Assembly: GCF_000737705.1 (NCBI RefSeq)
Contig: NZ_JPRH01000003.1
Location: 1 to 64,000, forward strand
Length of the DNA: 64,000 nt
Reading direction: 5' to 3'
Origin: Chryseobacterium soli
GTDB lineage: Bacteria > Bacteroidota > Bacteroidia > Flavobacteriales > Weeksellaceae
The stretch's first letter is position 1; every line of letters begins with the position of its first letter. The notes below the pieces were generated by a model, which saw only the letters and a program-made list of their open reading frames with translations, ran no database searches and had not been told where the DNA came from. The translations under genes and the position numbers were made by a program. This document shows positions 46,890 through 55,190 of the stretch, piece after piece.

Positions 46890-47675
46890 ATGAAATGTAA
46901 AATTACCCTATTACTGATCGGATTTTTGACTTTTTTTAATGTGAAAAGTCAAACGTATTCTACAGGAACTGTCCCTCTCTTTTCTACTCCGGGAGGAACA
47001 GATTTAGCTTATTCAGTTAAGATAGACCTTACCCCTTCTTTGGTTACCCTCACCCTTGTCGGACCATCTACAGGATGGCTGGGCATGGCTTTTAATACCA
47101 CTAATATGGATGACCTGGGAAAGGATGCTGTAATTTTTGACGGAACAAATTTAACAGACAGAACGTTTAACGGCCAAGGGATTGTACCACCGTTGGACGG
47201 GATGCAAAATTGGACAGTAACATCCAATAGTGTAACAGCAGGCGTACGTACTGTAACAGCTACAAGAGCTTTAAACACGGGAGATCCGAATGATTATGTT
47301 TTTACAATGCCTCCGGCAGGCCCTTTGAACATTACTTATGCTCGTAGATTATCAAATTTTACGATTGCTTATCATGGTTCTAACAGCTGTGGTACCACTG
47401 CTGTTTCTTTTGCTGGGACTTTAGGAACTGATGAAGCGGCTTTAAAGAGTCAAAAAATAAGTCTTTATCCCAACCCTGCAAAATCCACAGTCCATTTCAA
47501 AAATGCAGATAAGATCAAATCTATTGACATTTATGAATCTACGGGAAGAAAGGTTAAATCCCTACAACTGAACGGCGGGGATATTGGTATTTCCGATCTG
47601 AAATCAGGAACTTACTATCTTGAAATAACGTTACAAGATGGCGGTTTGACGTATGAAAAATTGGTTAAAGAATAA
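46890..47675 (+). CDS. DOMON-domain protein with T9SS sorting domain
   Basis: 261 residues. Signal peptide ~1-20. Residues ~25-175 look like a DOMON haem/sugar-binding domain (GPSTGWLGMAFN, DAVIFDG) with a late His in IAYHGSN. C-terminal ~75 residues are a T9SS type A domain (SLYPNPAKS start, TYEKLVKE end). Last gene of the row; with the cytochrome it suggests extracellular or surface electron transfer, which is inference. Confidence 0.75.
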   Translation: MKCKITLLLIGFLTFFNVKSQTYSTGTVPLFSTPGGTDLAYSVKIDLTPSLVTLTLVGPSTGWLGMAFNTTNMDDLGKDAVIFDGTNLTDRTFNGQGIVPPLDGMQNWTVTSNSVTAGVRTVTATRALNTGDPNDYVFTMPPAGPLNITYARRLSNFTIAYHGSNSCGTTAVSFAGTLGTDEAALKSQKISLYPNPAKSTVHFKNADKIKSIDIYESTGRKVKSLQLNGGDIGISDLKSGTYYLEITLQDGGLTYEKLVKE

Positions 47676-47684
47676 TAAAATAAC

Positions 47685-47718
47685 AAAAAAATCTCTCACA
47701 AAGTGAGAGATTTTTTTT
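47685..47718. terminator. Bidirectional terminator
   Basis: AAAAAATCTCTCAC pairs with GTGAGAGATTTTTT around a short A-rich loop; A and T tracts on both sides serve both the DOMON operon and the converging minus-strand gene. Confidence 0.85.
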
Positions 47719-47731
47719 ATGTAATATAATG

Positions 47732-48169
47732 TTATGGGGTTTTATCGATTTGTTTTGATATCCACGCAAGTAACGTAGTTTTTGGTATCCCGTATTCATT
47801 AATAATCTGTTTCTTGGTTTTTTGTCCGGTATTCACCATTTCTAAGATCAGATCTATAATTTCTTTAGTATAAGTATTCTTTCTGAATATAGGCAGGCTG
47901 GTATCTGCTATATGTTTTTTGGGGAGGGGGGAATACAGTAGTAAATGATAAGAATGCAGCCTGAAAAAATCATATCCTAACAATTTACTCCATCTTAATA
48001 GCAGATATGTATCTATGCTTTCAGATCTGTACATGGTTCGAATTTCATCATCGGTTACATTCAAAAAATTACAGATTCTATCTTGTGATATTTGCTGCTC
48101 TTCGACTTTTGTTTTCAGATATTTTCCTATATGGATATGCTTGAACTTTTCTTTTGAATCCTGGTTCAT
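47732..48169 (-). CDS. Small helix-turn-helix protein
   Basis: 145 residues, basic. The N-terminal part resembles an XRE-like HTH (QQISQDRICNFLNVTDDEIRTMY); the C-terminal 45 residues resemble a transposase-type HTH (KKQIINEYGIPKTTLLAWI). Such proteins recur in Chryseobacterium and are often called transposases, but no IS ends or catalytic domain are seen. Probably a regulator. Its target is unknown. Confidence 0.6.
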   Translation of the reverse strand: MNQDSKEKFKHIHIGKYLKTKVEEQQISQDRICNFLNVTDDEIRTMYRSESIDTYLLLRWSKLLGYDFFRLHSYHLLLYSPLPKKHIADTSLPIFRKNTYTKEIIDLILEMVNTGQKTKKQIINEYGIPKTTLLAWISKQIDKTP

Positions 48170-48241
48170 GAGATGAAATTAATTTATAGGGATGAATGGG
48201 TTTTTGATGATGATATTGCCTTCATAAAAATAGATTTGGGA

Positions 48242-49006
48242 TTAACTTGGGAATCTGTTACACTGAATCTCATCATATAATTCTATGTACCTGGGATTTT
48301 CTGTGTGCATGATCTTGTCCCAAAACCTAAAATATAAACCATAATTTCCATGAAATTTACTGTGATGCATATTATGATACACCGAGGTGTTGAGAATATT
48401 AAATAAAAACGATTTTCTAAACCATTTAGGAGCAATTTCGTATCCGAGATGACCATATACATTAATGATAAAAGAAAAGAAAATGAAACTATAAATGGCA
48501 ATAGGATGAAGCGGAATAATGAATAACAGCAGAGGAATAATCAATCCTTCTCCAATTGCTTCCAGAATATGAAACGAATAAGATGAAAAAGGGCTGGGAT
48601 TATTAGATTGATGATGTACAAGATGTACATGCCTGAATATTTTTTTATGATGCAGCAAGCGGTGCAGCCAATAAAAATAAGTGTCGTGCATAAACATTCC
48701 AATAGGGATACTTGTTATAAGCCAAGCGATAGAATAATCAGAAATATTTAGATATAATTTGGTATCCGCAGCAATAGGTGTGCTTATAATGAAAAATATA
48801 AGAAATGTCATGATGACAGAAGAGACTAAAGAATGATAGATTTCTCTTCTTACATCTTTATTTGAAACTTCTGCTGTTTGTATTTTGGCAGAAGCCAATG
48901 ATTTTTTATAGATCATATAACAGATCAAATAAAAAATACCTGATATTAATATGTACCGAATCATTTCAATCATACTGATGCTGAAAAATTTTTCTAATAG
49001 GTCCAT
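48242..49006 (-). CDS. Sterol desaturase / fatty-acid hydroxylase family membrane protein
   Basis: 254 residues with about five membrane segments. Histidine boxes of the di-iron family are complete: His107...His115, His119-His120; His126, His128, His131-His132; His186; His211, His214-His215, His219. The enzyme would hydroxylate or desaturate a lipid (in bacteria often carotenoids, hopanoids or fatty acids) at the membrane. Substrate not deducible. Confidence 0.85.
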   Translation of the reverse strand: MDLLEKFFSISMIEMIRYILISGIFYLICYMIYKKSLASAKIQTAEVSNKDVRREIYHSLVSSVIMTFLIFFIISTPIAADTKLYLNISDYSIAWLITSIPIGMFMHDTYFYWLHRLLHHKKIFRHVHLVHHQSNNPSPFSSYSFHILEAIGEGLIIPLLLFIIPLHPIAIYSFIFFSFIINVYGHLGYEIAPKWFRKSFLFNILNTSVYHNMHHSKFHGNYGLYFRFWDKIMHTENPRYIELYDEIQCNRFPS

Positions 49007-49180
49007 AATGTTGTGTTTTGGGATAGAAAATAATTTGTTTAAATCATTGTATGTTAATCGGATATGAATGGGTTGAAATTAAATACCCCGCTGAATCTTA
49101 TATTTTGTCTATGAAAAAAATATAATAAGAGACAGCAGGATATTTTTATATACAATTTATGTTTGTATTTGAAGTTGAAA

Positions 49181-49214
49181 AATAAACCAGCCTTTACAAA
49201 CTGGCTTCTTTTTT
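49181..49214 (-). terminator. Terminator of fibrinogen-domain gene
   Basis: On the minus strand AGCCAG pairs with CTGGTT (one G-T) around 10 bases, followed by T-rich sequence. Confidence 0.55.
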
Positions 49215-49216
49215 CA

Positions 49217-51034
49217 TTATTTTACAAACCACTGCAATACCCTTCCTTCTCCACTGTTGAATGAGTGTGGAACTAACTGGGTATTGCTACAGTTGTTTGT
49301 TGTAAAGAGATAATCATCTGATCCTGCACCACATTTACCAAAATGGTGGTTGATTTCTGTTTCTCCAAAGAAACCAAACAGGTTATTAAAATAATAAGCG
49401 TTGAATGTCTGCCCTCCAGGGATTACAGTATAATTGGTAGGGTTATTGGCAATTCTCGTACCTGCATCAAAATGGTTTCCATATCCAGATCCTACATAAG
49501 GACAAATATCTCCAGGAGTATTAACACCATTATATGTTGCTGTATTGGTTGTACCATCATAAGACCTACCAAATAGTTTACCAGACGCGGGCACGATAGA
49601 CTCAGCACAAGTGCTAGCGCTAACAGTTGCGATATAGTCATAACCTGAGGTGGGTTTTATTCTGAAAAAATTATTCACTCCCCATGTATCGCTCATGTCT
49701 GTTGGGCTTACGGTGATCCTCACCCTGTAATCTCCGGGATTTGCAGTACGTACATTTTGCATGGTAGCTAGAGAAAGTCTGTAATCATTATATAGTCCGA
49801 TGTTAGTACCTGCTATATTTGAACCATTAGCAGTAACTACATTTCTTGGTCTATTTTGTGTAAAACGAGATGCATCACCACTAGATATCTCCATATTATT
49901 AGCACTATTTCCGTACAAATCTGCTGGTGATACATACGCTGTTTTTTCAGAATAAGACCATAAAAGGGTATAGCCGCCATTCGTCATATCACAAAGTGTT
50001 TTTACAGGGGTAGCATCAGAAGAGCTTGTTTTTATCCAGTATTCTCCATCTGTCTTACTTGCGTCAGCTTGTAATATCTGGTAGCATCTGTCTGCCGGAT
50101 TGGCGAAAGTTCCAACTGTGGTATTAAACTTCACGTTAAAAGAACAAGTAACGGGGGTTGCACCATTGGTAATAAAGGTGAAGGTATACGTCCCAGCACT
50201 TGTTGGAATACCCTGACCTTTCAGTGTAATAGAAGTACTGGATGTAGTAATAGTCTCTGTAGTAGAGAACGTAACGCCATTATTAGTACCTGTAGCAATA
50301 GTAACTGTACCTCCTGTAGTAACACCGGACAAAGGTATCGTTACATAATTACTTGCATCCAGAGACTCACCCTGCATATAGGTTCCGTTTACCACTGCAC
50401 TGCCACAATTGATAGTATAGCTCACCTGAGAGCCCAAAACACTGATCGTTTTGCTGGTACATGTAGTATCTGTTACTCCATCATATATAAAAGAAAGCGT
50501 ATCGGTTTGTGGTCCGGCAACTGGAGCTCCGGAAGCATCTAAAGTAATGGTGAAAGTACCTGTATTCGGAAATACACCGGATTTTTCGAAATAATATCCA
50601 TTAGTTGTTTTAGCAATAATGCTATAAGTACCTGCCTTTGTTACGGTAATAGGCATTGTAATATAATTGCTGGTATTTAGCGACGTCCCTTGTGTGTAGG
50701 TGCCAAATACTTTAATGTTAGCACAGTTTACTGTGTATACTGCTTTTTGATAGGTACCACATAAGCTTAACCATGCTGCATTAGTTGACTGATAATAGTT
50801 GTAGCATTTTTCATCTGTATTATAGATGGTTAATCCATCTTCAGTAGAGGCTACTCCAATAGCATCTCTTTGCGCAGTCGTAAGGCGGGGAATCAAGATT
50901 CCTGTATTATTGCTTTTGGAAACTACATCTAATGCAGATTTAGTATTAGGAGCAGAGGTATTTATCCCTACTTGTCCAAATATTCTTACAGAGAAACATA
51001 TCAGCAAGAACATATAAAATATTTTATTTTTCAT
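49217..51034 (-). CDS. Large secreted protein with Ig-like repeats and fibrinogen-like C-terminal domain
   Basis: 605 residues. Signal peptide ~1-20 and an N-terminal VGINTSAPNTKSALDV segment common in exported Bacteroidota proteins. Residues ~97-305 hold two tandem beta-rich repeats (VFGTYTQGTSLNTSNYITMP and VNGTYMQGESLDASNYVTIP). From ~312 the sequence follows the start of fibrinogen-related domains: C-Y-Q-I-L, DGEYWI, then VKTLCDMTNGGYTLLW. Cys residues in the last 120 residues could form the expected disulphides. Likely a cell-surface adhesion or recognition protein; no T9SS tail is apparent. Confidence 0.7.
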   Translation of the reverse strand: MKNKIFYMFLLICFSVRIFGQVGINTSAPNTKSALDVVSKSNNTGILIPRLTTAQRDAIGVASTEDGLTIYNTDEKCYNYYQSTNAAWLSLCGTYQKAVYTVNCANIKVFGTYTQGTSLNTSNYITMPITVTKAGTYSIIAKTTNGYYFEKSGVFPNTGTFTITLDASGAPVAGPQTDTLSFIYDGVTDTTCTSKTISVLGSQVSYTINCGSAVVNGTYMQGESLDASNYVTIPLSGVTTGGTVTIATGTNNGVTFSTTETITTSSTSITLKGQGIPTSAGTYTFTFITNGATPVTCSFNVKFNTTVGTFANPADRCYQILQADASKTDGEYWIKTSSSDATPVKTLCDMTNGGYTLLWSYSEKTAYVSPADLYGNSANNMEISSGDASRFTQNRPRNVVTANGSNIAGTNIGLYNDYRLSLATMQNVRTANPGDYRVRITVSPTDMSDTWGVNNFFRIKPTSGYDYIATVSASTCAESIVPASGKLFGRSYDGTTNTATYNGVNTPGDICPYVGSGYGNHFDAGTRIANNPTNYTVIPGGQTFNAYYFNNLFGFFGETEINHHFGKCGAGSDDYLFTTNNCSNTQLVPHSFNSGEGRVLQWFVK

Positions 51035-51073
51035 CTTATTGGGTTTAAATTTTAGAGTAAATAAAGAAAAGCT

Positions 51074-51634
51074 TTATGCTCTTCTTTTAATTGTTTGTAT
51101 GTATTTAACCTCATTCGCTGGAGGAGGTCTGATACTCAAAATTATATTTTTATCATGCTCAATTGAAATTTGATTATAAGCAGATAACAATATCATCCTA
51201 AAATAATGCAATTGTATACCTGTGTAATCAATAACAGTCAGACCTAATTCATGTCGCTCTATTAATCTTATATATTGAGCTTTTTGATCAGTAGAAGGAA
51301 AAAGTTCTTTAGGATTATAAAGAGTTATGTTTTTTAAAAAATTTCTCTTTATAACAGGTATATTATTTTTTGTTTTTACGGGCTTATTTTTATTGAGTGA
51401 AAGCTTATAATTTGTTTTGGATTTTTTCTTTCTTACTACAATATAATTTGCGTTATAAATAATCTCCTTTCCGTAAATAGATGTTTCTTCAGAAATAAAG
51501 ATGCTTGCTTTTTCTGGATCTTGGTTTATATTTTTTTGATCTACAGAATCATTATTCTCGCGCGCATTGGCAAAAATAAATAGGACCAACATCATGCTGA
51601 TCAATATTTTTTTAATGAGAAAATGGATATTCAA
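51074..51634 (-). CDS. Hypothetical exported protein
   Basis: 186 residues. N-terminal hydrophobic segment (~8-24) followed by ANAREN, likely a signal peptide. The body is basic (many Lys) with no domain I recognise. It precedes the fibrinogen-domain gene by 39 bases on the same strand and is probably its operon partner. A -7-like element (TAAATTTG on the minus strand, 51681-51674) lies upstream. Confidence 0.55.
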   Translation of the reverse strand: MNIHFLIKKILISMMLVLFIFANARENNDSVDQKNINQDPEKASIFISEETSIYGKEIIYNANYIVVRKKKSKTNYKLSLNKNKPVKTKNNIPVIKRNFLKNITLYNPKELFPSTDQKAQYIRLIERHELGLTVIDYTGIQLHYFRMILLSAYNQISIEHDKNIILSIRPPPANEVKYIQTIKRRA

Positions 51635-52388
51635 TGTAGAGGTCTTATGGGAGTTAATTGTATTTTAATTTTACAAATTTATGTGTCTTAGTAAATCAAA
51701 ATAAACAAGGATAAGCTAATTTCCAACAACAGTTTAAAGTATTTATGTTTTTGTTTACCAGTGTTTTAATCGAGTTATATTCGGAATATGACAGTTTAGT
51801 TAAGCTATATTCGGAATATAGTTGTGGGTAAGCTTTTTTTTATTTTTTCGTACATATCAGAACATAGGGCCTCTTGTGCCTGCCTTCTATCAATGGAAGG
51901 TTACGGTTGTTAGATTGTTACAATAGTAAAATGCATTGATTCCTTGTTTATTTGCTAAAGAATCTTTGGCTTATTAGAGCATATTTATAGTAAAGTGTTT
52001 AAAAAAGGAAAGCCTTCAACTTCTTTTACATAATGAAGCTAGAATACTTTTTTTATATTTTTTCGAGAGATTTCTTTATAGTATCTACCTGCTGACTAGT
52101 GATGCCTCTTAAAGTATAATATATCCTGACGTGTTTGGTATTATATTTATTGCTGTGTAATAAAAATAATTAATTTCTTATTTTCTATCTCATAGCCTGA
52201 TATATTTTTTATGGGCATTTCGAAATGTTTTTTTCTTCTCAAAAACCATATACAGGAAAAAGACAATCCTGAGAATATTCAATTGTAATACTTTTCATTC
52301 TGTTCTTCTTTCTCAATTTAATGTTTTTTTAACCCATGAAACTTTTCTGTAAGAATTCCGGGCTGTAACTTTGTAGAAAATTTCTATA
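51635..52388. other. Long intergenic region with two phased palindromes
   Basis: 754 bases with no ORF of note. Holds the near-palindromes at 51775-51790 and 51805-51821, a CCTTC/GAAGG hairpin near 51880, and at the right end a promoter-like TAACTTTG (52366-52373) 15 bases before the phosphodiesterase ATG. The remainder is A/T-rich and could contain gene debris or a small RNA; I saw neither. Confidence 0.5.
51775..51821. promoter_or_regulatory. Pair of TATATTCGGAATATA-like operators, 30 bp apart
   Basis: TTATATTCGGAATATG (51775-51790) and CTATATTCGGAATATAG (51805-51821) are near-perfect palindromes whose centres are exactly 30 bases apart, about three helical turns. This is the layout of a dimeric repressor or activator binding twice on one face of DNA. 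Confidence 0.5.
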
Positions 52389-53666
52389 ATGAAACGAGGA
52401 TTACAATTTTTACTACTGTTGATTTCTTTAACTGCTTTTGCACAAAAAGAAAATGTAGATACAGCACAGGTAGTAATTCCCAATCGATATAACTCCGTTG
52501 ATGCACAAACCAAACCGTATGTCATTATGATTTCTACAGATGGTTTCCGCTATGATTATGCTAAAAAGTATAATGCTCAGAATCTTTTACAACTGTCAGG
52601 TGAAGGAGTCCAGGCTAAAGCAATGATTCCAAGTTATCCAAGCATCACTTTTCCCAACCACTGGAGCTTAGTTACCGGCCTTTACCCTTCTCATCATGGA
52701 TTAATTGATAACTTTTTTTATGATTACAAAAGAAAAGAGACCTATGCGATGAGCAATAAAAAAAATGCTGAAGACGGAAGCTGGTACGGCGGAACTCCAC
52801 TTTGGGGATTGGCCGAAAAGCAGGGAATGCTTGCCGCATCTTTGATGTGGGTAGGTTCGGCAAGTGATGCCGGTGGCATGAGACCAACGTATTATTACCC
52901 TTACCACGAAAAATTTACCCCTTCTGAAAAAGTAGATAAAGTAGTCAATTGGTTGAAATTACCAATGGATAAAAGACCGCATTTTATTTCATTATACTTT
53001 CCGGAAGTGGATGGAAGCGGGCATCATTTCGGACCGGACACCAGGGAAACGGAAGATGCTGTTCATTTAATAGATAAAGCCGTAGGAGACCTTGTTCAGA
53101 AAGTCCATGATTTAGGATTGAACAATGTAAACTTTGTTTTTGTTTCCGATCATGGGATGATTAAAGTAGATGGGGGAGCTCCTTTGGAAATTCCTGCAAT
53201 GCTCTTCAATAAAGACCAGTTTGATTTTTATAATTCTCAGACGTTATTAAGGGTATACGTTAAAAACCCGGATGAGGTGAAAGCGGTTTATAAGCAATTG
53301 GCTGCAGAAAAAACAGATGATTACGAAGTATATTTAGATAAAAAGCTTCCCAAATATCTTCATTTTGCAACCAGAGATGACCGGTATAACAGAATCGGGC
53401 AGATTCTTCTGATTCCGAAAGCTCCCAAAATATTTTTAGAAAAAGGGAAGAAGACTTCCGTAGGAAAGCATGGCTATAATCCGAAAACAGTCCCGGAAAT
53501 GAAAGCAACGTTCTATGCCTGGGGACCTGTATTTAAAAATAATCTGGTGATTGACGAATTTTCGAATGTAAACGTCTATCCATTGGTTGCAGATGTATTA
53601 GGACTAAAAATAGATCAGCATGTAGATGGGAAACTTAAAGTACTGAAACAAGTCTTGAAAAAATAG
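52389..53666 (+). CDS. Ectonucleotide pyrophosphatase/phosphodiesterase (alkaline phosphatase superfamily)
   Basis: 425 residues. Signal peptide ~1-18. NPP-type motifs: ISTDGFRYDY metal site, nucleophile Thr in PSITFPNHW, PEVDGSGHHFGP and SDHGM metal-binding sites, final His in GKHGYNP. It hydrolyses phosphodiester or pyrophosphate bonds of nucleotides in the periplasm or outside. Single gene with a TAACTTTG -7 element upstream and a strong terminator shared with the convergent reductase gene. Confidence 0.9.
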   Translation: MKRGLQFLLLLISLTAFAQKENVDTAQVVIPNRYNSVDAQTKPYVIMISTDGFRYDYAKKYNAQNLLQLSGEGVQAKAMIPSYPSITFPNHWSLVTGLYPSHHGLIDNFFYDYKRKETYAMSNKKNAEDGSWYGGTPLWGLAEKQGMLAASLMWVGSASDAGGMRPTYYYPYHEKFTPSEKVDKVVNWLKLPMDKRPHFISLYFPEVDGSGHHFGPDTRETEDAVHLIDKAVGDLVQKVHDLGLNNVNFVFVSDHGMIKVDGGAPLEIPAMLFNKDQFDFYNSQTLLRVYVKNPDEVKAVYKQLAAEKTDDYEVYLDKKLPKYLHFATRDDRYNRIGQILLIPKAPKIFLEKGKKTSVGKHGYNPKTVPEMKATFYAWGPVFKNNLVIDEFSNVNVYPLVADVLGLKIDQHVDGKLKVLKQVLKK

Positions 53667-53695
53667 ATTTGACATACTAAATAAGATTACTTATA

Positions 53696-53734
53696 AAATA
53701 TTCCGGCGCACCAAAGGTGCGCCGGAATATTTAT
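53696..53734. terminator. Strong terminator between convergent genes
   Basis: 17-bp stem ATTCCGGCGCACC/GGTGCGCCGGAAT extended by A/T, loop AAA. GC-rich core stands out in this AT-rich sequence. Serves both directions. Confidence 0.85.
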
Positions 53735-53747
53735 ATGTATAATAAAT

Positions 53748-54632
53748 TTAAGAATTATATTGAGTCGCAAATTCCTTCGCAAACTCTTCTAATGTAACCT
53801 TTCCGTTAGCCGGAGAACCCTGCTTGATAAAATCAGCCTGAAGAACGCCTGTTCTGATTCCTTTCCCCATTTCAACGTATAATTTAGCTATTTCCTGTGG
53901 AAGACCTGCCTGAAGCATTCCATTTAGAGATTCTTCGTCTTTAAATTCTATCCATGGCAATTCGGGTTTTGCAATCGCAGCGCCAAGCACTTGAGCAAAA
54001 TCATTAGCCGGTCGAACATCGCTTACGATATATCTTACCTTTTTGCCATCAGAATTTTTTACCAACTCTTCTGCGGCTGCTTTAGCAATATCAGTAGGGT
54101 GTACTAAAGGAATGCTTATATTTCCAGCATAATTTCCACCGATAATTCCGGCATTTTTAAGTAAGGGAATATCATTAAAGAAATTAATATAGAAATAACC
54201 CGCTCTTAGAAAAACAACGGAGGTATTTTCCAGTGTACGGTATAAGTTTTCAATATGATGAAGTCCTTTAATAGGACCATTATCGATTGGAGAATCTGCT
54301 CCAACGCTGCTGAGCATAACCACTTTTTTTATTCCTGTTTTTGAAATAGCTTCTGCATAATTTTTGCCTCCTTGAATTGTGTTTTCCACTATATTTTCAA
54401 ATCCCATATTGGGAGGTGTCATCAAAAAAGCGGCATCTGCTCCTTCAAAAGTGGTGGTTAAAAAATGTACGTCGGTAATAGAACCGATGGCTGCTTTTGC
54501 TCCCAATGCTTCAATTTCATTTTTTTTCGATGGATTGCTGCTGATCACTGTAATATCATGACCTTCTGCGATCAATTGTTGGGATAAAGGCTTTGCTACA
54601 TTTCCCAGAGAACCTGTGATGATAATTTTCAT
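53748..54632 (-). CDS. NmrA-like NAD(P)-binding oxidoreductase
   Basis: 294 residues from the ATG giving MKIIITGSLGNVAKPL; a 19-residue upstream extension would cover the promoter and is rejected. Rossmann glycine motif TGSLGNVAKPL, then an atypical-SDR body as in NmrA/QOR2-type proteins (VVMLSSVGAD, FLRAGYFYINFFND). Redox sensor or quinone/NADPH-dependent reductase. Divergent from an HxlR regulator across 80 bases, the usual regulator-target pair. Confidence 0.82.
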   Translation of the reverse strand: MKIIITGSLGNVAKPLSQQLIAEGHDITVISSNPSKKNEIEALGAKAAIGSITDVHFLTTTFEGADAAFLMTPPNMGFENIVENTIQGGKNYAEAISKTGIKKVVMLSSVGADSPIDNGPIKGLHHIENLYRTLENTSVVFLRAGYFYINFFNDIPLLKNAGIIGGNYAGNISIPLVHPTDIAKAAAEELVKNSDGKKVRYIVSDVRPANDFAQVLGAAIAKPELPWIEFKDEESLNGMLQAGLPQEIAKLYVEMGKGIRTGVLQADFIKQGSPANGKVTLEEFAKEFATQYNS

Positions 54633-54658
54633 AATAAATATTTTTTTATTTCTGATAA

Positions 54659-54697
54659 CAAAGGTATATTTGTACTTACTTTTATACAAGTACTTAC
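54659..54697. promoter_or_regulatory. Overlapping divergent promoters and HxlR operator
   Basis: Minus-strand promoter: TTG (54689-54687), 20 bases, TACCTTTG (54666-54659). Plus-strand -7 element TATATTTG at 54665-54672 shares two bases with it. GTACTTAC occurs at 54672-54679 and 54690-54697, and GTACTT/AAGTAC form an inverted repeat (54672-54693), all within the promoter spacer: a likely HxlR binding site. Confidence 0.6.
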
Positions 54698-54712
54698 CCT
54701 AAAGTATGTATC

Positions 54713-55081
54713 ATGACAGCCATTAAAGAAAGCTCAACCATTCAGCAGAATAAAAAATACGCCCTCGATCTTTGTCCGGTAACCTATGTTATGGAAAAAA
54801 TCGGTGGATTCTGGAAACCTATTATTTTGTATCATCTGTCAGGCGGTGATAAAAGATACAGCGAATTGAAACGGGCAATTCCTGCGGTTACCGAGAAGAT
54901 GTTGATTCAACATTTAAAACAACTGGAGGCAGATGGATTGGTGATTCGAACGGCAAAACCTGTCATCCCGCCTCATGTCACCTATGAATTGAGTGAATCC
55001 GGGAAGGGATTAATTCCTGTTATTCATCAAATGGCAGAGTGGGCATTTAAAGATATGGATGGAAAATATACTTGCAAATAA
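54713..55081 (+). CDS. HxlR-family transcription regulator
   Basis: 122 residues. Winged helix typical of HxlR: CPVTYVMEKIGGFWKPIILYHL with the conserved Cys (~residue 22), RYSELKRAIPAVTEKMLIQHLKQLEADGLV. The N-terminal Cys is the redox/aldehyde-sensing residue in HypR/YodB relatives, so it may respond to reactive electrophiles and control the divergent reductase gene. Confidence 0.9.
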   Translation: MTAIKESSTIQQNKKYALDLCPVTYVMEKIGGFWKPIILYHLSGGDKRYSELKRAIPAVTEKMLIQHLKQLEADGLVIRTAKPVIPPHVTYELSESGKGLIPVIHQMAEWAFKDMDGKYTCK

Positions 55082-55137
55082 TTGAATAGTAATATTTTAT
55101 ATAGTTATCATCATAAAAAGTTACCATTAAAATAAAA

Positions 55138-55165
55138 AGACTGTCTACATACGTAAACAGTCTTA
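55138..55165. terminator. Terminator between hxlR and alcohol dehydrogenase
   Basis: AAGACTGT-C-TAC pairs with GTA-A-ACAGTCTT around ATAC. Convergent genes on both sides. Confidence 0.65.
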
Positions 55166-55190
55166 TGATATTATAATAATGAAAGAGTTT

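Noticed and set aside
47732..48169. IS element based on the transposase-like HTH
   Set aside because: No DDE domain, no inverted ends or target duplication; kept as a small regulator-like gene.
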